Shown here in pieces: positions 17,406 to 25,393 of a stretch of DNA of 64,000 bases. Location of the stretch: NCBI GenBank assembly GCA_963757125.1, contig CAVWQP010000005.1, positions 310,001 through 374,000 on the forward strand, read 5' to 3'. The position numbers and the translations under genes were made by a program. The stretch is from CAVVSD01 sp963757125 (lineage in GTDB: Bacteria; Actinomycetota; Thermoleophilia; Solirubrobacterales; Solirubrobacteraceae). Position 1 is the first letter of the stretch. Each line of letters opens with the position of its first letter. The notes below the pieces were generated by a model. It made no database searches. It saw nothing but the letters and a program-made list of their open reading frames with translations, and was not told where the DNA came from.

Positions 17406-19649
17406 GTGTCGGAGCGTGGCGACTTGACGGGCGAACCGGACGGGCTGCGGGCCCTGCGGCGCCTCGCCGCGATCGTCAGCGGCTCGCAGGACGCGATCCT
17501 CGCGAAGGACCTCGACGGCGTCATCACCGACTGGAACCCCGCGGCGGAGCGACTGTTCGGGCACACCGCGGAGGAGGCGATCGGCCGCCCGGTGTGGAGC
17601 ATCATCATCCCGCCCGATCGCGCCGAGGAGGAGCGGGTCCTGCTGCGGCGCGCACTCGCCGACGAGCCCGTCCAGGGCGTGCTGACCGAGCGGCTGCGCC
17701 GGGACGGCTCGCGCGTGCAGGTGTCGCTCACGATGGCGCCCATCCGCGACGAGGACGGCCGCGCGATCGGCGTCTCGACGACGGCGCGCGACGTGACCGA
17801 GTCGCTGCGCGCGGAGGCGGAGCGCACGCGCCTGGCGGCAATCGTCCGATCGACGAGCGACGCCGTCATCGCCATGGACCTCGAGGGCCGGATCACCGAC
17901 TTCAACACGGCGGCCGCCGCGATGTTCGGGCTGGCCCCGGACTCGATCGGCACGTCGGTCCTCGACGCGGTCGGCGCGGACGAGTCCGCGCGCGCCCGGC
18001 GCGCCGAGATCGTCCGCCGTGCGGGCGCGGGCGAGACACTCGCCTACGAGGCGCCCCGACTCGACGGCACGGGCCGGGACTTCGTCCTCGCGAACACGAT
18101 CGGCCCGATCCACGACGACGACGGTGAGATCACCGGGATCGCGGCGATCGCGCGCGACGTCACCGAGCAGCGCAAGGCGCAGGAGCAGCAGCGCTGGCTC
18201 GCGGCGGTCGTCGACTCCTCGCGCGACGCGATCATCGGGCTCGGGCTCGACGGGACGATCGTCTCCTGGAACCCCGGGGCGGCGCGGATGTTCGGCTGGC
18301 CCGACGAGGAGGCGATCGGCAGGCCGGCAGCTGACATGTTCGTCGAGGAGGGACGGCGCCGCAGGCACATCGAGCTCATGCGCGGCGTCGCCGCCGGCGA
18401 CGCCTTCGAGGACGAGGCGGAGCGCGGGCGCCGGCGGGACGGCGCGACGTTCGCGGCGACCGTCACCGGCTTCCCCGTCCGCGACGCGCACGGGACCGTC
18501 CACGCGGCGGCGTTCATCGTCCGCGACGTCACCGAGCAGCGGCGCCTCGAGGAGCAGCTGGAGCAGGCGCGGCGCATGGAGGCGGTCGGGCGCCTCGCGG
18601 GCGGCGTCGCGCACGACTTCAACAATCTGCTGACGGTCATCTCCGGCTACGCGGCGCTGCTCCGCGCCGAGGACGACCGCGAGTCCACCGAGCTCGAGGA
18701 GATCGACCGCGCCGCGCGCCGGGCGACCGAGCTCACCGGCCAGCTCCTCGCCTTCTCGCGCCAGCGCGCGGCGAACCCGGTGCTCATCGACCTCGCCGAT
18801 GTCCTCGACGGCGTCGTGCCGATGCTCGGACGGCTCATCGGCGAGCACATCACGATCTCCGTCGTGCACGACGGTGGTCTCGAGCCCGTCCTGGCCGACG
18901 CGGGCCAGCTGGAGCAGGTCATCGTCAACCTCGCGACGAATGCCCGCGACGCGATGCCCGACGGGGGCACGCTGACCATGGAGACGCGGATGCTCGAGCT
19001 CGACCAGCCCGTCGTCTGCCTGACGGTCACGGACACCGGGGGCGGGATCGACCCGGAGGTGGCCGACCACGTCTTCGAGCCCTTCTACACGACGAAGGAG
19101 CAGGGTCGCGGCACGGGGCTCGGCCTGGCCACCGCCCACGGGATCGTCACCCAGGCGGGTGGCCGGATCCACGTCTACTCCGAGCCTGGGCTCGGGGCGA
19201 CGTTCCGCGTGCTCATCCCGGCGGCGGACGGCGCGGCGACCCCGATGTCCGACGCGCCGTCCGAGCCCGACGAGCTCGAGGGCACCGAGTCGATCCTGCT
19301 GTGCGAGGACGAGGACGCGCTGCGGTTCATGGTCGGGCGCATCCTCGGCGACGCCGGCTACACCGTGCTCTCGGCGCCCGGCGGGGCCGAGGCGCTGGAG
19401 ATCGCCGCGGGCCTCGACGAACCCGTCGACGCGCTCGTGACCGACGTGATCATGCCCGGCCTGTCCGGCCCGGAGCTCGCCGAGCGCATCGTCGTCGACG
19501 GGCGCCCCCGCACCCTGTTCCTGTCGGGCTACACGGCCGACGCGCTCCGCGACCGCGCGAACCTGCCGCCGGGCAGCGCGTTCCTGGAGAAGCCGTTCGC
19601 GCCGGCGTCGCTGCTGCGCGCGCTGCGCACCCTCCTCGACGGCGACTAG
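17406..19649 (+). CDS. PAS-domain hybrid sensor histidine kinase with receiver domain
   Basis: About 747 aa from a GTG (start tentative; no good ribosome site). Three PAS domains in a row each begin with a pattern like RLAAIVSGSQDAI...DWNPAAERLFG (roughly residues 15-130, 140-255, 265-385). A HisKA box with VGRLAGGVAHDFNNLL follows, then HATPase (NLATNARDAMPDGG, DTGGGIDP, GRGTGLGLATAHG) and a C-terminal receiver (LLCEDEDALR, phosphoacceptor Asp in VTDVIMPGLSG, Lys in FLEKPFAP). No membrane segment, so it senses a cytoplasmic signal. No partner regulator is adjacent. Confidence 0.85.
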   Translation: MSERGDLTGEPDGLRALRRLAAIVSGSQDAILAKDLDGVITDWNPAAERLFGHTAEEAIGRPVWSIIIPPDRAEEERVLLRRALADEPVQGVLTERLRRDGSRVQVSLTMAPIRDEDGRAIGVSTTARDVTESLRAEAERTRLAAIVRSTSDAVIAMDLEGRITDFNTAAAAMFGLAPDSIGTSVLDAVGADESARARRAEIVRRAGAGETLAYEAPRLDGTGRDFVLANTIGPIHDDDGEITGIAAIARDVTEQRKAQEQQRWLAAVVDSSRDAIIGLGLDGTIVSWNPGAARMFGWPDEEAIGRPAADMFVEEGRRRRHIELMRGVAAGDAFEDEAERGRRRDGATFAATVTGFPVRDAHGTVHAAAFIVRDVTEQRRLEEQLEQARRMEAVGRLAGGVAHDFNNLLTVISGYAALLRAEDDRESTELEEIDRAARRATELTGQLLAFSRQRAANPVLIDLADVLDGVVPMLGRLIGEHITISVVHDGGLEPVLADAGQLEQVIVNLATNARDAMPDGGTLTMETRMLELDQPVVCLTVTDTGGGIDPEVADHVFEPFYTTKEQGRGTGLGLATAHGIVTQAGGRIHVYSEPGLGATFRVLIPAADGAATPMSDAPSEPDELEGTESILLCEDEDALRFMVGRILGDAGYTVLSAPGGAEALEIAAGLDEPVDALVTDVIMPGLSGPELAERIVVDGRPRTLFLSGYTADALRDRANLPPGSAFLEKPFAPASLLRALRTLLDGD

Positions 19650-19653
19650 GCCA

Positions 19654-20676
19654 CTACACGCCGGGCTGGGCGATGGCCCGGACCCGCGAGAAGTCGCCGC
19701 CCCGCAGGTCCTCGGCGGTGATCCAGACGTAGAGGCGCCCGGCGTCGCCGCCGAGGTTCCACGGCCCCTCCGCGCCCGCCGTGAGCTGGGCCAGGAGCCG
19801 CCAGCGGCCGGCGCGCGCGCCGACGTCGTCGTCGGCGGTGCCGAGGTCCGTCGCGTCGCGGCCCGAGGCCGTCAGCTCGCACGTCACGGGCATCAGCCCG
19901 CCGGTCTCGTTCGGGTAGCCGAGGAACCGGTGGTAGGCGATCGGCCGGCCGAAGCCGTCGTCGAGCTCGACCCCCTGCATCGTGGCGATCCTGCGGCGCA
20001 GCTTGAGGTAGCCGTCGTGCTCGACCGGGTCGAGGCCGAGCGCCTGGACCGGCGCCGCCCAGACGCGGGGCAGCGTCAGCTCGACGGAGAGCCGCGTCGC
20101 CGGCGAGGCGCCGCCGGGCGTGGGGACGTGCAGCACGCGGGCGGCGCCGGCGTGCGCGGCCAGCTGCCCGGACGGCGCCTGGACGGCCGCCCAGAGGACG
20201 AGCAGCCGCCCGGCGATGGGCAGCGGCAGGTCGATGTCGCGCAGCGCGGGATCGGTCAGGTCCAGCTGGGCGACGAGCGTCAGGCGCTCGCCCTCCCACA
20301 GCGGCCACACCGACTCGTCCAGGAGGCCCTCGGTCGGCTCGAACAGCCAGCTGCCGACCGGGTCGTCCTGGAGCGTGGGCGAGGTCAGGCGCACCGAGTG
20401 GCGCGCGAGCTCCGCGATCGCGTCGACGTGGTCCCCCAGGCCGTGCTCGGCGGCGAGGCCGCGCAGCTCGTCGATCGTGACGGTGCCCGACGCGGCGCAC
20501 GCGCGGTCGAAGTCGGGATCGTGCCGGGGCCTGGCCGGCTCCGCCGGGGGCGGCGGCCGGAGCGGCGGCATCGGGAGCCCCGGGACGTTGAGCAGGCGGC
20601 TCGCCTCGGACGCGCTCTTGGCCGACTCGCGCATGAGGCTGCGCAGGAACCCGCGGCGGCTGCTGGCACCTTCCAT
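19654..20676 (-). CDS. DUF1963 (YwqG-like) protein
   Basis: 340 aa. The C-terminal two thirds match DUF1963, with the pattern FLGYPNETGG, WRLLAQL, then GDAGRLYVWITAEDL and a final Phe-containing segment. The N-terminus MEGASSRRGFLRSLMRES is basic with a twin Arg but has no hydrophobic core, so export is unlikely; a Pro-rich linker follows. Function of the family is unknown. The ATG at 20676 is preferred over an upstream TTG. It converges tail to tail with the kinase gene, 4 nt apart. Confidence 0.7.
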   Translation of the reverse strand: MEGASSRRGFLRSLMRESAKSASEASRLLNVPGLPMPPLRPPPPAEPARPRHDPDFDRACAASGTVTIDELRGLAAEHGLGDHVDAIAELARHSVRLTSPTLQDDPVGSWLFEPTEGLLDESVWPLWEGERLTLVAQLDLTDPALRDIDLPLPIAGRLLVLWAAVQAPSGQLAAHAGAARVLHVPTPGGASPATRLSVELTLPRVWAAPVQALGLDPVEHDGYLKLRRRIATMQGVELDDGFGRPIAYHRFLGYPNETGGLMPVTCELTASGRDATDLGTADDDVGARAGRWRLLAQLTAGAEGPWNLGGDAGRLYVWITAEDLRGGDFSRVRAIAQPGV

Positions 20677-20743
20677 GGACCCCAATGTGCCACACCGCCG
20701 GTTCCATCCCGACCGGGTGAGGCCCGGTCACCCGACCTGCGCG

Positions 20744-21037
20744 ATGATGGGCACCATCTCCACGCCGACCGACACCCGCAAGAGCAGCAGCGGGACGCCG
20801 CCGAAGAGCGGCTCCCGCAAGGACCGCAGCCGCCTGATCGCCGCGGCGATCCTCGGCGGGCTTGCGGTCGTGTTCGCCGTCATCAACCGGCACGAGGTGA
20901 AGGTGAACTGGCTCCTCGGCACCTGGGAGACACCGCTGATCGTCGTGATCGGCGTGTCGTTCCTGGCCGGGGCCGCGATCGGCGCGTTCGCCTCCCGTCG
21001 TCGCTATCGCGGCGGGAAGAAGGCGTCCAAGGGCTGA
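20744..21037 (+). CDS. LapA/DUF1049-family small membrane protein
   Basis: 97 aa with two hydrophobic segments (LIAAAILGGLAVVFAVIN and LIVVIGVSFLAGAAIGAF) and basic tails (SRRRYRGGKKASKG). The NRHEVKVNWLLGTWETPL linker is typical of the lipopolysaccharide-assembly protein A domain, widespread even in bacteria without LPS. Two adjacent ATG codons at 20744 and 20747 could start it. It precedes the K+ channel gene by 12 nt, likely one transcript. Confidence 0.75.
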   Translation: MMGTISTPTDTRKSSSGTPPKSGSRKDRSRLIAAAILGGLAVVFAVINRHEVKVNWLLGTWETPLIVVIGVSFLAGAAIGAFASRRRYRGGKKASKG

Positions 21038-21049
21038 CCGGGGGCTGGG

Positions 21050-21418
21050 ATGGAGCCTCAGCGGCCGCGACTGATCCGGTTCGCGACGCACGTGACGATC
21101 ATCCGCGCGATCGCGTTGATCATCGTGGTGTTCGCGATCTTCACCCTCCTCGCCGCGCTCGTGGAGTGGCTCGTCGAGCCGCAGACGTTCAAGACGTTCG
21201 GCGATGCGTGCTGGTGGTCGATCCAGACGGTGTCGACCGTCGGCTACGGCGACGACGTGCCGGAGACCGCCGGGGGCCGCATCATCGCGACGCTCGTGAT
21301 GCTCTTCGGCATGGCCTTCGTCCCGGCGGTGACGTCGATCATCGTGGCGATCCTGGTCGAGCGCGGCCGGCGGGGGATCGCTCGCGAGGAGCCCCCGCAA
21401 CCGCACCCAGGGGAATGA
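21050..21418 (+). CDS. Two-TM potassium channel
   Basis: 122 aa. The first helix is ALIIVVFAIFTLLAALVEW, the pore loop has the selectivity filter TVSTVGYGDDVP, and the second helix is ATLVMLFGMAFVPAVTSI. It has no regulatory domain, so it resembles KcsA-like minimal channels that act as tetramers. Its last 80 nt overlap the 3' end of the convergent MFS gene, an unusually long antisense overlap. Confidence 0.85.
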   Translation: MEPQRPRLIRFATHVTIIRAIALIIVVFAIFTLLAALVEWLVEPQTFKTFGDACWWSIQTVSTVGYGDDVPETAGGRIIATLVMLFGMAFVPAVTSIIVAILVERGRRGIAREEPPQPHPGE

Positions 21419-22517
21419 CGAGCAGGATCAGCAGGGCGCAGCCGAAGTAGGTCGCCGCGAGCCCCGCCCCGGCCGCCGCGATCGCCCCGACCGCCCAGGC
21501 GCCGAGCGCGGTCCCCGTGTCGAACGACGCGTTCCACGTCGCGCTGGCGGTGCTCGCGCGCGCCAGGCCGGCACGGGCGAGCGCGGCGACGAGCGTCAGG
21601 TTCTGCACGCTGCCGTAGCCGGCGCCCGCGATCGCCGCTCCGCCCACGACGAGCCCGGCCGCGTCGGAGCTCAGCCCGGCGGCGACGAGCGCGATGCCGG
21701 CGGCGGACAGCACGAGCGCGACCGGGAGCAGGACGCGGGTGCTGCCCGTCCGGTCGACGATGTGCCCGGCCCGCCAGCGGCCGAGTGCAGCGACGACGCC
21801 GAACACCAGCAGCGCGAGCCCCGCCACCGCGCCGTCCGGCCGCTCGACGGGGAGGAACGTGACGAGGCCGCCGCCGACCGCGGTCACGACGGCCAGGACC
21901 AGGCAGGCCGGCAGCACCGCCCGCAGCGCCTCACGGCCGCCGGACCGCTGCGGCTCGCCCGCCGTCTCGATCCCCCGGAAACGGCGGACGAGTGGCAGCG
22001 CGAGCAGCGGCACCATCGCCAGGATCGCGACCACGTCGAAGCGCCCGCCGAGAGCGAGGCTCGCGCCGCCGGGGACGCACACCAGCTGGGGGACCGCGAC
22101 GGCGACGCCGTAGAGCCCGATCGCCTCGCCGCGGCGCTCGGGCGGCGCGAGCGTCGCCGCGAGCGAGGCGCCGACCACGGTCAGGATCGCGAACCCGATG
22201 CCGCGGACCGCCGACACGGCGGCCAGCCAGCCGAGGTCCTGGGAGACGAGGTACAGCGGCGTCGGCAGGCCGAGCGCGACGAGCCCGATCGCCAGCAGCC
22301 GCGGGAGCCCGAGGCGCCGCTCGGCGAGCGGGACCATGAGCTGGCAGGCGACCGTCGCCGCGAGCAGCGCCGTGGTGACCAACCCCGCCGAGCCGACCGA
22401 CGCCCCGCCGTCGACCGCCCAGAGCGGCAGCGACGAGAGCGTCAGGAAGAAGCTCGCGAACGCGAGCACGCTGACCAGCGCGAGCGCGCGCAGACCCGGG
22501 ATGCGCCACAGCGACAC
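21339..22517 (-). CDS. MFS transporter
   Basis: 392 aa, about twelve hydrophobic helices. Starts with GTG (SLWRIPGLRALALVSVLAF). A weak MFS loop follows helix 2 (MVPLAERRLGLPRL), typical of small drug/sugar exporters. It lies 9 nt downstream of the oxidoreductase gene on the same strand and ends antisense to the K+ channel. Substrate unknown; position suggests control by the XRE/cupin regulator at 23320. Confidence 0.8.
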   Translation of the reverse strand: MSLWRIPGLRALALVSVLAFASFFLTLSSLPLWAVDGGASVGSAGLVTTALLAATVACQLMVPLAERRLGLPRLLAIGLVALGLPTPLYLVSQDLGWLAAVSAVRGIGFAILTVVGASLAATLAPPERRGEAIGLYGVAVAVPQLVCVPGGASLALGGRFDVVAILAMVPLLALPLVRRFRGIETAGEPQRSGGREALRAVLPACLVLAVVTAVGGGLVTFLPVERPDGAVAGLALLVFGVVAALGRWRAGHIVDRTGSTRVLLPVALVLSAAGIALVAAGLSSDAAGLVVGGAAIAGAGYGSVQNLTLVAALARAGLARASTASATWNASFDTGTALGAWAVGAIAAAGAGLAATYFGCALLILLVIPLGAVAGAPRERSPAGRARPGSPR

Positions 22518-22526
22518 GCCGGGCAG

Positions 22527-23272
22527 CTAACCAGTCAGCAGGTCCCTCACGATCATCGCGGCCGCGAGCGACCCGGCGGCGATGGCCGTCGCCACCTGCG
22601 GCGGGCGCCCGGTGACGTCGCCCGCGGCGGAGATCCCCGGCGCGCCGGTCATCCCCATCTCGTCGATCGCGACGGGGTCGACGACCATCGGGTTGCCCTC
22701 GGACGTCGCGCCGAGCATCTCGGCGAGCCCGCTGCGCTGGCGCATCGGCGCGAACACCATCAGCCCGTCGCGGGCGACGAGCCCCGACACCGGGCGGGCG
22801 TCGATCGGGATCCCCGCCGCCTCGACCGCCTCGACGCCCTCGGGCGGCCCGTCGGTGAGGAGCACGACGTCGTCGCTCCAGCCGCGCAGCAGCAGCGCCT
22901 GGTGGGTGCCGACCTCGCCGTTGCCGAGCACGGCCAGGCGACGGTCGCGGACCTCCCACCCGTGGCAGAAGGGGCAGTGGAAGACCGTGCCGCCCCAGAG
23001 CTCCTCGACGCCGTCGAGCGCGGGCGGCTCGTAGCGCATGCCGGTCGCGAGGAGGACCCGGCGCGTGCGCTCTCCGCGCGGCCCGCGGCGTAGAGCTCCG
23101 CCGGCGGGCGACCGTCGAACCCGAGCAGGCCGCCGATGCCGTGCGCAGGGAGGTTGCTCTGCTCGCCGGCGTCGACGAGCAGCGTCCGCTGCCGCGCGCG
23201 GCCGAGCACGAGCGCCGCGCTCAGCCCGGCGGCACCGCCGCCGACGACGATGCAGTCCCAGGTGAAGTCCAT
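22527..23272 (-). pseudogene. Thioredoxin-reductase-like FAD oxidoreductase with internal deletion
   Basis: The N-terminal part, starting MDFTWDCIVVGGGAAGLSAA, runs to ELYAAGRAE. It then continues in another frame as RTRRVLLATGMRYEPP through FHCPFCHGWE (CxxC), GNGEVGTHQALLL and AAGDVTGRPPQ. Relatives have roughly 40 residues between these points, so the locus lacks about 120 nt plus a frame register near 23.06-23.08 kb. It may be a real deletion or an assembly collapse. The CxxC and both dinucleotide folds are otherwise intact. Divergent from the XRE regulator. Confidence 0.7.
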
Positions 23273-23281
23273 GTCCCGAGC

Positions 23282-23336
23282 GTTGCACTGCCCGCAACGA
23301 AGTGGCAATCTCATTTGCCATGCAGGCAAACGAATC
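23282..23336. promoter_or_regulatory. Cluster of inverted repeats between divergent oxidoreductase and XRE regulator
   Basis: Three dyads lie within about 55 nt. CGTTGC-N7-GCAACG is followed by TGGCAA-N6-TTGCCA, which overlaps TTTGCC-N5-GGCAAA across the regulator's ATG. The TTTGCC half-site recurs in both orientations. This looks like an autoregulatory operator for the XRE/cupin protein controlling both directions. Confidence 0.5.
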
Positions 23337-23892
23337 CGTCGACGGGCGCGTCCGCCGGCGCCTGCGCGAGCTGCGCACCGAGCGCGGCCTGACGCTCGAG
23401 GCCGTCGCGACGCGCGCCGGCCTGGACGTCTCGACGCTCAGTCGCCTGGAGTCCGGCAAGCGCCGGCTCGCGCTCGACCACCTCTCCGGCCTGGCCGAGG
23501 CACTCGGCGTCTCGACCGACGAGCTGCTGCGTCCGCAGCCCGAGGAGGACCCCCGGGTCCGCAGCCGGCCGCGGCACTTCGACGGCATGACGATGTGGCC
23601 GCTGACCCACAAGGGCCCGGCGGGCGGGCTGCACGCGTTCAAGATCGTGATCAGCGCGGAGCGCCGCGTCCCGCCCGCGGACCTCGGCGTCCACGACGGC
23701 CACGACTGGATCTACGTCCTCGCCGGGCGGATGTGGCTGCGCCTCGGCGACCAGGACTTCACGGTCGAGCCGGGCGAGACGGTCGAGTTCAGCACCCAGA
23801 CCCCGCACTGGTTCGGCGCGGTCGAGGGGCCGGTCGAGCTCATCGCGATCCTCGGCCCGCACGGCGAGCGGATGCACCTGCACGACCACTGA
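23320..23892 (+). CDS. XRE-family regulator with C-terminal cupin
   Basis: 190 aa from the ATG giving MQANESVDGRVRRRL. The helix-turn-helix lies at residues 10-65 (RGLTLEAVATRAGLDVSTLSR). A linker is followed by a cupin barrel (VHDGHDWIYVLAG, VEPGETVEFSTQTPHWFG) that may bind a small ligand. This architecture is common in local repressors of amine or detoxification genes. It probably controls itself and the divergent oxidoreductase-MFS pair. An in-frame GTG six codons upstream is a weaker start. Confidence 0.85.
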   Translation: MQANESVDGRVRRRLRELRTERGLTLEAVATRAGLDVSTLSRLESGKRRLALDHLSGLAEALGVSTDELLRPQPEEDPRVRSRPRHFDGMTMWPLTHKGPAGGLHAFKIVISAERRVPPADLGVHDGHDWIYVLAGRMWLRLGDQDFTVEPGETVEFSTQTPHWFGAVEGPVELIAILGPHGERMHLHDH

Positions 23893-23903
23893 CCGCGGGA
23901 CCA

Positions 23904-24998
23904 CTACATCCGCACGACCGCCCGGCCGACCACCTCGCCGCGATCGAGCGCGTCGAACGTCGCGGCGGCCTCGTCGAGGCCCACCTCGCGGCTGATCGTG
24001 TCGCCCAGGCTGATGCGGCCGTCGGCCGCGAGCTCCAGGAGCCTCGGCATGTCCGCGCGGCTGCGCGCGCCGTAGGAGCCGACGAGCCGCAGCTGCCGGC
24101 GCACGAGCAGGTTCGACTCGATCGGCGTCAGCTCGCCGAGCGCGCTCACCCCGATCACCACCGCCCGCCCGCCGAGCCCCACGAGCTCGAGCGCCTGGCG
24201 GATCGTGGCCGGGCGGCCGAGCGCCTCGAACGCCAGCTCGACCCCCTCGCCGTCGGTCAGCTCGAGCACGCGTGCGCGGACGTCCTCGCGCGAGCCGTCG
24301 ATCGTGTCGGTCGCGCCCATCTGCCGCGCGAGGGCGAGCTTCTCCTCGGAGACGTCGACGGCGATGACCTGCGCCGCGCCGAGCACCCGCGCGAGCTGCA
24401 CGAGGTTCACGCCGACGCCGCCGACCGCGACGACCGCGACCCGCTCGCCCGCCTGCAGCGCCCCGGCGTGCACGAGCGCGCCGTAGGCGGTGAACGCCGC
24501 GCAGCCGAGCGGCGCGGCCTCCTCCAGGGCCATGGCGTCGGGGATCGGGAACACGCTCGTCGCCGGCAGGACGCACAGCTCGGCAAGGGCGCTCGGGCCC
24601 GCCATCCAGACCGGGGAGCCGTCGGGCGCATAGAGGCGGGTCGTCCCGTCGTAGAGCGTGCCCTGGGCGCGGTTGAGCGACCAGAACGCCTCGCAGAAGT
24701 CGTCGCGCCCGGCGGCGCACCGCGCGCAGCGCCCGCAGGGCAGGATGAACGGGGCGACGACCCGGGTCCCGGGCGCGGGACCGTCGACGCCCTCCCCCAG
24801 CTCGGCGATCGTCCCCGCCATCTCGTGCCCGGGCACGACCGGCAGCTTCGACGGCGACTCGCCCTTGATGACGTGCAGGTCGCTGTGGCACACCCCGCAG
24901 GCGGCCACGCGGACGAGCACCTCGCCCGGCCCCGGCCGCGGGTCGCGCAGCTCCTCGATCCGCAATGCCCCAGGCGCGCGCAGTACGGCGGCTCGCAT
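23904..24998 (-). CDS. Zinc-dependent alcohol dehydrogenase
   Basis: 364 aa medium-chain dehydrogenase. Catalytic zinc ligands are in ACGVCHSD and GHEMAGTIAELG. The structural zinc site is reduced to CGRCARCAAGRDDFC, still four Cys. The Rossmann loop is VGGVGVNLVQLARVLG. It is the last gene of the hydantoinase-type operon, overlapping the cupin stop by one base (TGATG). It could interconvert an alcohol and a ketone feeding the carboxylase, which is inference from context. Confidence 0.85.
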   Translation of the reverse strand: MRAAVLRAPGALRIEELRDPRPGPGEVLVRVAACGVCHSDLHVIKGESPSKLPVVPGHEMAGTIAELGEGVDGPAPGTRVVAPFILPCGRCARCAAGRDDFCEAFWSLNRAQGTLYDGTTRLYAPDGSPVWMAGPSALAELCVLPATSVFPIPDAMALEEAAPLGCAAFTAYGALVHAGALQAGERVAVVAVGGVGVNLVQLARVLGAAQVIAVDVSEEKLALARQMGATDTIDGSREDVRARVLELTDGEGVELAFEALGRPATIRQALELVGLGGRAVVIGVSALGELTPIESNLLVRRQLRLVGSYGARSRADMPRLLELAADGRISLGDTISREVGLDEAAATFDALDRGEVVGRAVVRM

Positions 24999-25393
24999 CA
25001 CGTGCCGCCCACGGTCGTGGGCCGTGCGAGCAGCGTCGCCCGGGGCCCCGGGTCCAGGGCGCGCGTGATGTGTCCCTTGCCGTGCGTGTCCTCGACGAGG
25101 CATACGTCGCCGGGGCCGAACCGCCGCACCTCGCCGTCAGACACCTCGACCTCGATCCGTCCCGTCAGGGTCACGATGAACAGCGGTTCCGGCGCGTTGT
25201 GGGGCACGACGTAGGAGGCCTCTTCGAGCACGCGACGGAACTCGAGGTCGGCGACCGGGATCCGGTCGGAGAGCGCGACCCGCGACGTCCCTCCCGGGAA
25301 GGGCTGCTCGGTGGTCTCCAGGTGGACGTCCTCGAAGTGCGACTCGCCATCGTCGTCCGCCCAGATGCGCACGTAGTCGGGTTCGCCTCTCAC
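24998..25393 (-). CDS. Cupin-domain protein
   Basis: 131 aa, GTG start overlapping the HyuB stop (GTGA). A single cupin fold is indicated by NAPEPLFIVTLTGRIEVEVSDG and FGPGDVCLVEDTHGKGH. It probably has a small-molecule binding or isomerase role within the operon. No enzyme signature beyond the metal-site His residues is visible. Confidence 0.75.
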   Translation of the reverse strand: MRGEPDYVRIWADDDGESHFEDVHLETTEQPFPGGTSRVALSDRIPVADLEFRRVLEEASYVVPHNAPEPLFIVTLTGRIEVEVSDGEVRRFGPGDVCLVEDTHGKGHITRALDPGPRATLLARPTTVGGT

